DNA of 64,000 nucleotides from Neospora caninum Liverpool. Taxonomy: Eukaryota > Apicomplexa > Conoidasida > Eucoccidiorida > Sarcocystidae. This document shows positions 60,829 to 64,000 of this stretch, piece by piece; the first letter of the stretch is position 1, and every line of letters begins with the position of its first letter. Under the pieces are notes generated by a model. The model was not told where the DNA came from, did no database searches, and saw only the letters and a list, made by a program, of their open reading frames with translations. Location: positions 3,754,606 through 3,818,605 of the forward strand of contig NC_018395.1 of the NCBI RefSeq assembly GCF_000208865.1. The letters run 5' to 3'. A program made the translations under genes and the position numbers.

Positions 60829-63800
60829 CTACGCTCTGTCCTCCGTAGCGGCAACAGTTCCACGACGGGACTCCTGGGCGGCGGGGAAACCGTCGTGTTT
60901 CGTCGCTTTACCCTCGTCAGTAGAAAGAGCTGTCGCGGACTGCTGTGGATTAGGAGTGAAAAGATCATAGATATAACTGTTGAACCCACGATCTGCAAAG
61001 AGGAACATATGATCCAAATTGTCGAAGGCTTTAACTTGCACGGTGGAGCGCCACGAAGCGCAGAGAGAGAGAGAAGGAAGCGGGACCGTATTGTCTCCGT
61101 AATCGAAAATCCTGCAAAAAACCGGCAAACACACACGACTCGGAACTTAACCCGTCTTGTTCACTCCCAGCTCCCTACGTACTTTGACACCGAGGCTGCG
61201 TAACCCGAAACGGAGAACCGCTCTCCTTACGGTATCGGATGGCTGTCGAAAGAGCCACTGGCGTAGTAGTACGCGACATCCGTCGTGGGCTGAGTAAACT
61301 TGCTCCAAATGCAGCGGACGGGAACCTAGGCGGAGGGTGGCACACCAGACGGAGACAGAGAAGAGAGGATGAAAAGAAGGGTTCGGCAGAGCTCGACTAT
61401 AACGTTCGAGACGCTTTGAGGCTCTTCGCCAGTTTACCCCTCGATGGCTGTGCATCTGAGGCGCTCCGCAGCGTCCTCTCCACGTCACCATTGCCCGCAC
61501 TCCCTTCATCTCTCTTCTTTCCTACCACTGTTCCCTTCCAAAAACGCGCTCTGTTTACCCCACCCCCCTTTTGGTTGCGACGCGTCCATACTCCTCAGCT
61601 ACCCCACCTGGTGTTCGGACGCACCCTTCTCGCGAGTCTACCTGAGCATGCGTTCCTTCCCCTGGCCTTGCATGTTTCTTCCCCTTTCGAAGTCACAATG
61701 CATCTTCTTTGGCCTCTCATCGTCCGCTGGGTCTCCTCTGCCTATCTCCTCTGACACCGCACCGAGGCCTGTCCTCTTTCCCTTCCTCTCCTGACTCGGT
61801 CTCCTCGGCGCCTACCTCGTCGCACCCCCCCTTTTGTTCCCTCTTTCCTTGCCTTCTCCTCGCGTTCTTGCTCGCTTGTCACTTTGTCTCTCTCTTCCAA
61901 CCCCCCTCCCGTTCTCACGTCCTCCCCTCATTTTCTGCTCCTCCGGCTCTTTGAGCACCTCCCTCGCTTTCTGTTTCCCTGTCACCGTCTCGTTTGTACC
62001 GCCAACCTCCCGTGATTTCGTTTTCCCTTCCCTTTCCTTAGCATGTGCGTACCCCGGGATCAGCGACGACGCCTGCCATCATGTCTTGAGCGGTTTTGAC
62101 TCGTCTTTGCAAATCCGCAGGGAGAAGCGAAGTCCAGTTGGAGAGTGTATAGACATCCTCCTCCAGGCCCTCTTCCTTGGCCACACGCAGCGCCTCATCC
62201 AGACGGCGTTTTTCCTTCTCTACAAACAGGCTGTAACGCTCTCTCTGTCGCGCTGCCCGGTCTTCGTGAGAAAGGCGGTTTTGCAGCTGAAACTCCCGCA
62301 AAAGTGCTTCTCGGCGTTCCTCGGCTTTTGCGAGTGCTTCCTCTTCCATGTGTTCACCGACGGAGTCCGCCACAGGCGACCGGTCGACCCTCGTGTTTGT
62401 TTCTCCTTCCGCCAGCTCTTTCTCGACATCCAGACTATCTCTCGCGAGATCTGAAACGCGCGAGAAAGACTGTTCACTCTCGCGATCTCGGGCTCGGCTA
62501 CCTTGCCCCGCTGCCTCATCAGTCACTACGGCGTCTAGGCGTCTCCGCATCTCGCCAGAAGACGCGCTCAGATTGGAAATCGGATCCTTCGCTCTCTCGG
62601 CCACGTGGCTAGCCCCGCCTGCAGTCCTTCCCGCAGGTGACTGGGAAGGACTAGCGGCCGCGGACGAAAGAGCAGGCACGCGCGTCGGCGGACGAGCGAC
62701 ACGGACCACAACGTGATCACGGCCGTATACCTGCAAGTGTGCACACACCAGGACACCGAAACACTGTTTCGCCTCTGACGATGCACGCCTACTTAGGTGT
62801 ATACGCGGATGCGACAACACAGCGCCTTCTGCAGGCCGAGACCGCACGTCTTGGCGTACACAGTTTCTCCACGAACGCATGTTTGCAGCACCTCGCTGCA
62901 GAGCATGCATAGTCCTGAAACAAACTCGAAACGCTCCTTCTCCCGAGCGAGCGCAAGGCATACGAAAGTTTGCAAGCAGGCGTTCCGCTTTTTCAACGTG
63001 GATGGCCCAGCGCGCTGGCCGTGGCCGCCCGAGCTGCGTTATCCTCACTCTGGGAATCCCCGGGCAAATCAGGACCGCTTCGCCTGCGAAGAAACACGCC
63101 CCACCGATGTTCCTTACCGCGGGATCCGGAAGAAGCGCGTAGATCGAGCCCATCGTTTGCAGCAAGTCTCTCAAGAGAACTGCAGGGAAGAGGCTGAAGT
63201 CGATCACGTTCCAAATGTCGATATCCGTTCCGTCGTCGTACCTACAGCGGCCAGCGGCGAGCAAGTGCACGTGTGGCAGAGAACACAGCAGAACGCGAGA
63301 AGCGCGAAGATGTGAACCCACGGTTAACCAACTGGTGAAGAGACGCAGGCACGCCATCTAGTCGCCGACAGACTTCGCTGAGAGGTGCGCCGAGCCCGCG
63401 GAAATCGGGACACTGTTCTGCAAGTGCAGAGGTGCGTTGTAGACGCGAGTGCACCGAGTTGCACGTGCACTCGAAGAGACGCATGCGCGAAAGCCCGCAA
63501 GTGTTGACAGGATCCTGTATCGCGGTGACACGCGGCTAGACCGTAGGGTGAAGAATTCCTTCTCGCCCCTTGTGAAGAGGCGCACGATGCATACGGCACG
63601 GCCTCAAGTGGACCCGCTCGGAGACTTCTCTTCCTCCCTCTCTACGATGCTCACCCCGAGAGCAGAGATTTTACGGCCTTGAAACTGCCTCCTGTCGCAG
63701 CCGCAACCAGAGTCATGGAGCCAATGTATTTGTCTTTCCACGCTTGGTCCACGACGCGGTTCAAGAAGTAACAGAGAATGATGCTCCCTAAGCTGTGGGC

Positions 63801-63875
63801 TATCAAGTCAACTTTCCGGTTGTTCAATTCCGTGTAGCGGTCCTCGATGTCTGCCTTCAGTTGCGCATAGTTCAG
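60829..63875 (-). CDS. LCAT: Lecithin:cholesterol acyltransferase-family lipase (LCAT), 3' part
   Basis: Partial: upstream exons lie beyond 64000. Five exons in the window join in phase: 63875-63655, 63241-63118, 62730-62053, 61325-61231 and 61111-60829. The first carries VDLIAHSLGS, the nucleophile elbow with the catalytic Ser. The second has YDDGTDIDIWNVIDFSLFP and MGSIYALLPDPA. The fourth has VPVRCIWSKFTQPTTDVAYY, matching the LCAT PGVxxxCxYG region. The last has FDYGDNTVPLPSL with the catalytic Asp and NLDHMFLF with the catalytic His. The third exon (226 aa) is charged and low-complexity, rich in Glu, Ala and Arg with probable coiled coil, and has no counterpart in ordinary LCATs. The T. 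gondii enzyme is known as a secreted phospholipase/acyltransferase that is cleaved into two fragments holding the triad between them and aids exit from host cells; this insert is a likely place for that cleavage. The product ends TVAATEDRA. Confidence 0.9.
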
Positions 63876-64000
63876 CTGCACAAGACACGTTCATGCGACG
63901 CAGGGAGAGAACCGTCACCCCCCGGAGAGTCGAGGCTACAAAAAGATTCAACCAGAGAAAAGGGCGCGACAGACGAACGCAGTCGCTGTGAACACGGAAA

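Noticed and set aside
62731..63117. Open frame through the LCAT intron as coding sequence
   Set aside because: Splicing from 63118 to 62730 keeps phase; the intervening residues have no LCAT similarity.
1..64000. tRNA, rRNA, CRISPR arrays or transposons
   Set aside because: I saw no cloverleaf with a GTTCGA loop in the right spacing, no rRNA core, no spaced direct repeats and no transposase; the coding content is eukaryotic.

Overview
The window is nuclear DNA from a coccidian apicomplexan of the Toxoplasma/Neospora/Hammondia group. The evidence is GC-rich, intron-dense genes with GT-AG introns, Ser/Arg/Pro-rich low-complexity insertions in conserved proteins, TA and poly-G microsatellites, and a linked set of genes I recognise from Toxoplasma gondii. 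From memory, the order sugar transporter ST2, protoporphyrinogen oxidase, perforin-like protein PLP2 and LCAT matches consecutive T. gondii chromosome VIII loci. I cannot tell from the sequence alone which species of the group this is. Exons were deduced by hand from splice sites, reading phase and family motifs.

Left part (1-10.7 kb): a C3orf33-like membrane-anchored protein with a nuclease-like fold (minus, 3569-148); a small secreted protein I cannot place (plus, 4937-6457); and a pepsin-family aspartyl protease built from about 15 short exons (minus, 9470-7218). Centre-left (10.7-24 kb): a ten-exon MFS sugar transporter (plus, 10671-16463) converges on a single-exon protoporphyrinogen oxidase of the haem pathway (minus, 22770-19819). 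Centre (24.4-36.2 kb): one giant tyrosine-kinase-like (TKL) protein kinase gene of ten exons whose phases all join, predicting about 2660 aa with the kinase domain at the C-terminus.

Right part: a secreted or membrane protein with signal peptide, transmembrane segment, coiled coil and basic tail (minus, 39342-37759); an SR-type splicing factor with one RRM and an RS tail (plus, 43223-45967); a MACPF/APC-beta perforin-like gene of 16 exons (minus, 57336-48435); and the 3' part of an LCAT-family phospholipase/acyltransferase (minus, from beyond 64000 to 60829). The last two are neighbours on the same strand, and both families act on membranes at host-cell exit or entry.

The most unexpected structure is a fragment of mitochondrial cox1 (about 49.17-49.31 kb) lying in the last intron of the perforin-like gene, a nuclear insertion of mitochondrial DNA. 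Other points of interest are the catalytic triad of LCAT split by a 226-residue low-complexity exon, a degenerate sugar-binding motif in the transporter, a Ser-rich coding minisatellite in PPO, an inverted pair of AGAGACG elements in the PPO/kinase divergent promoter, and one unresolved phase break in the aspartyl protease.
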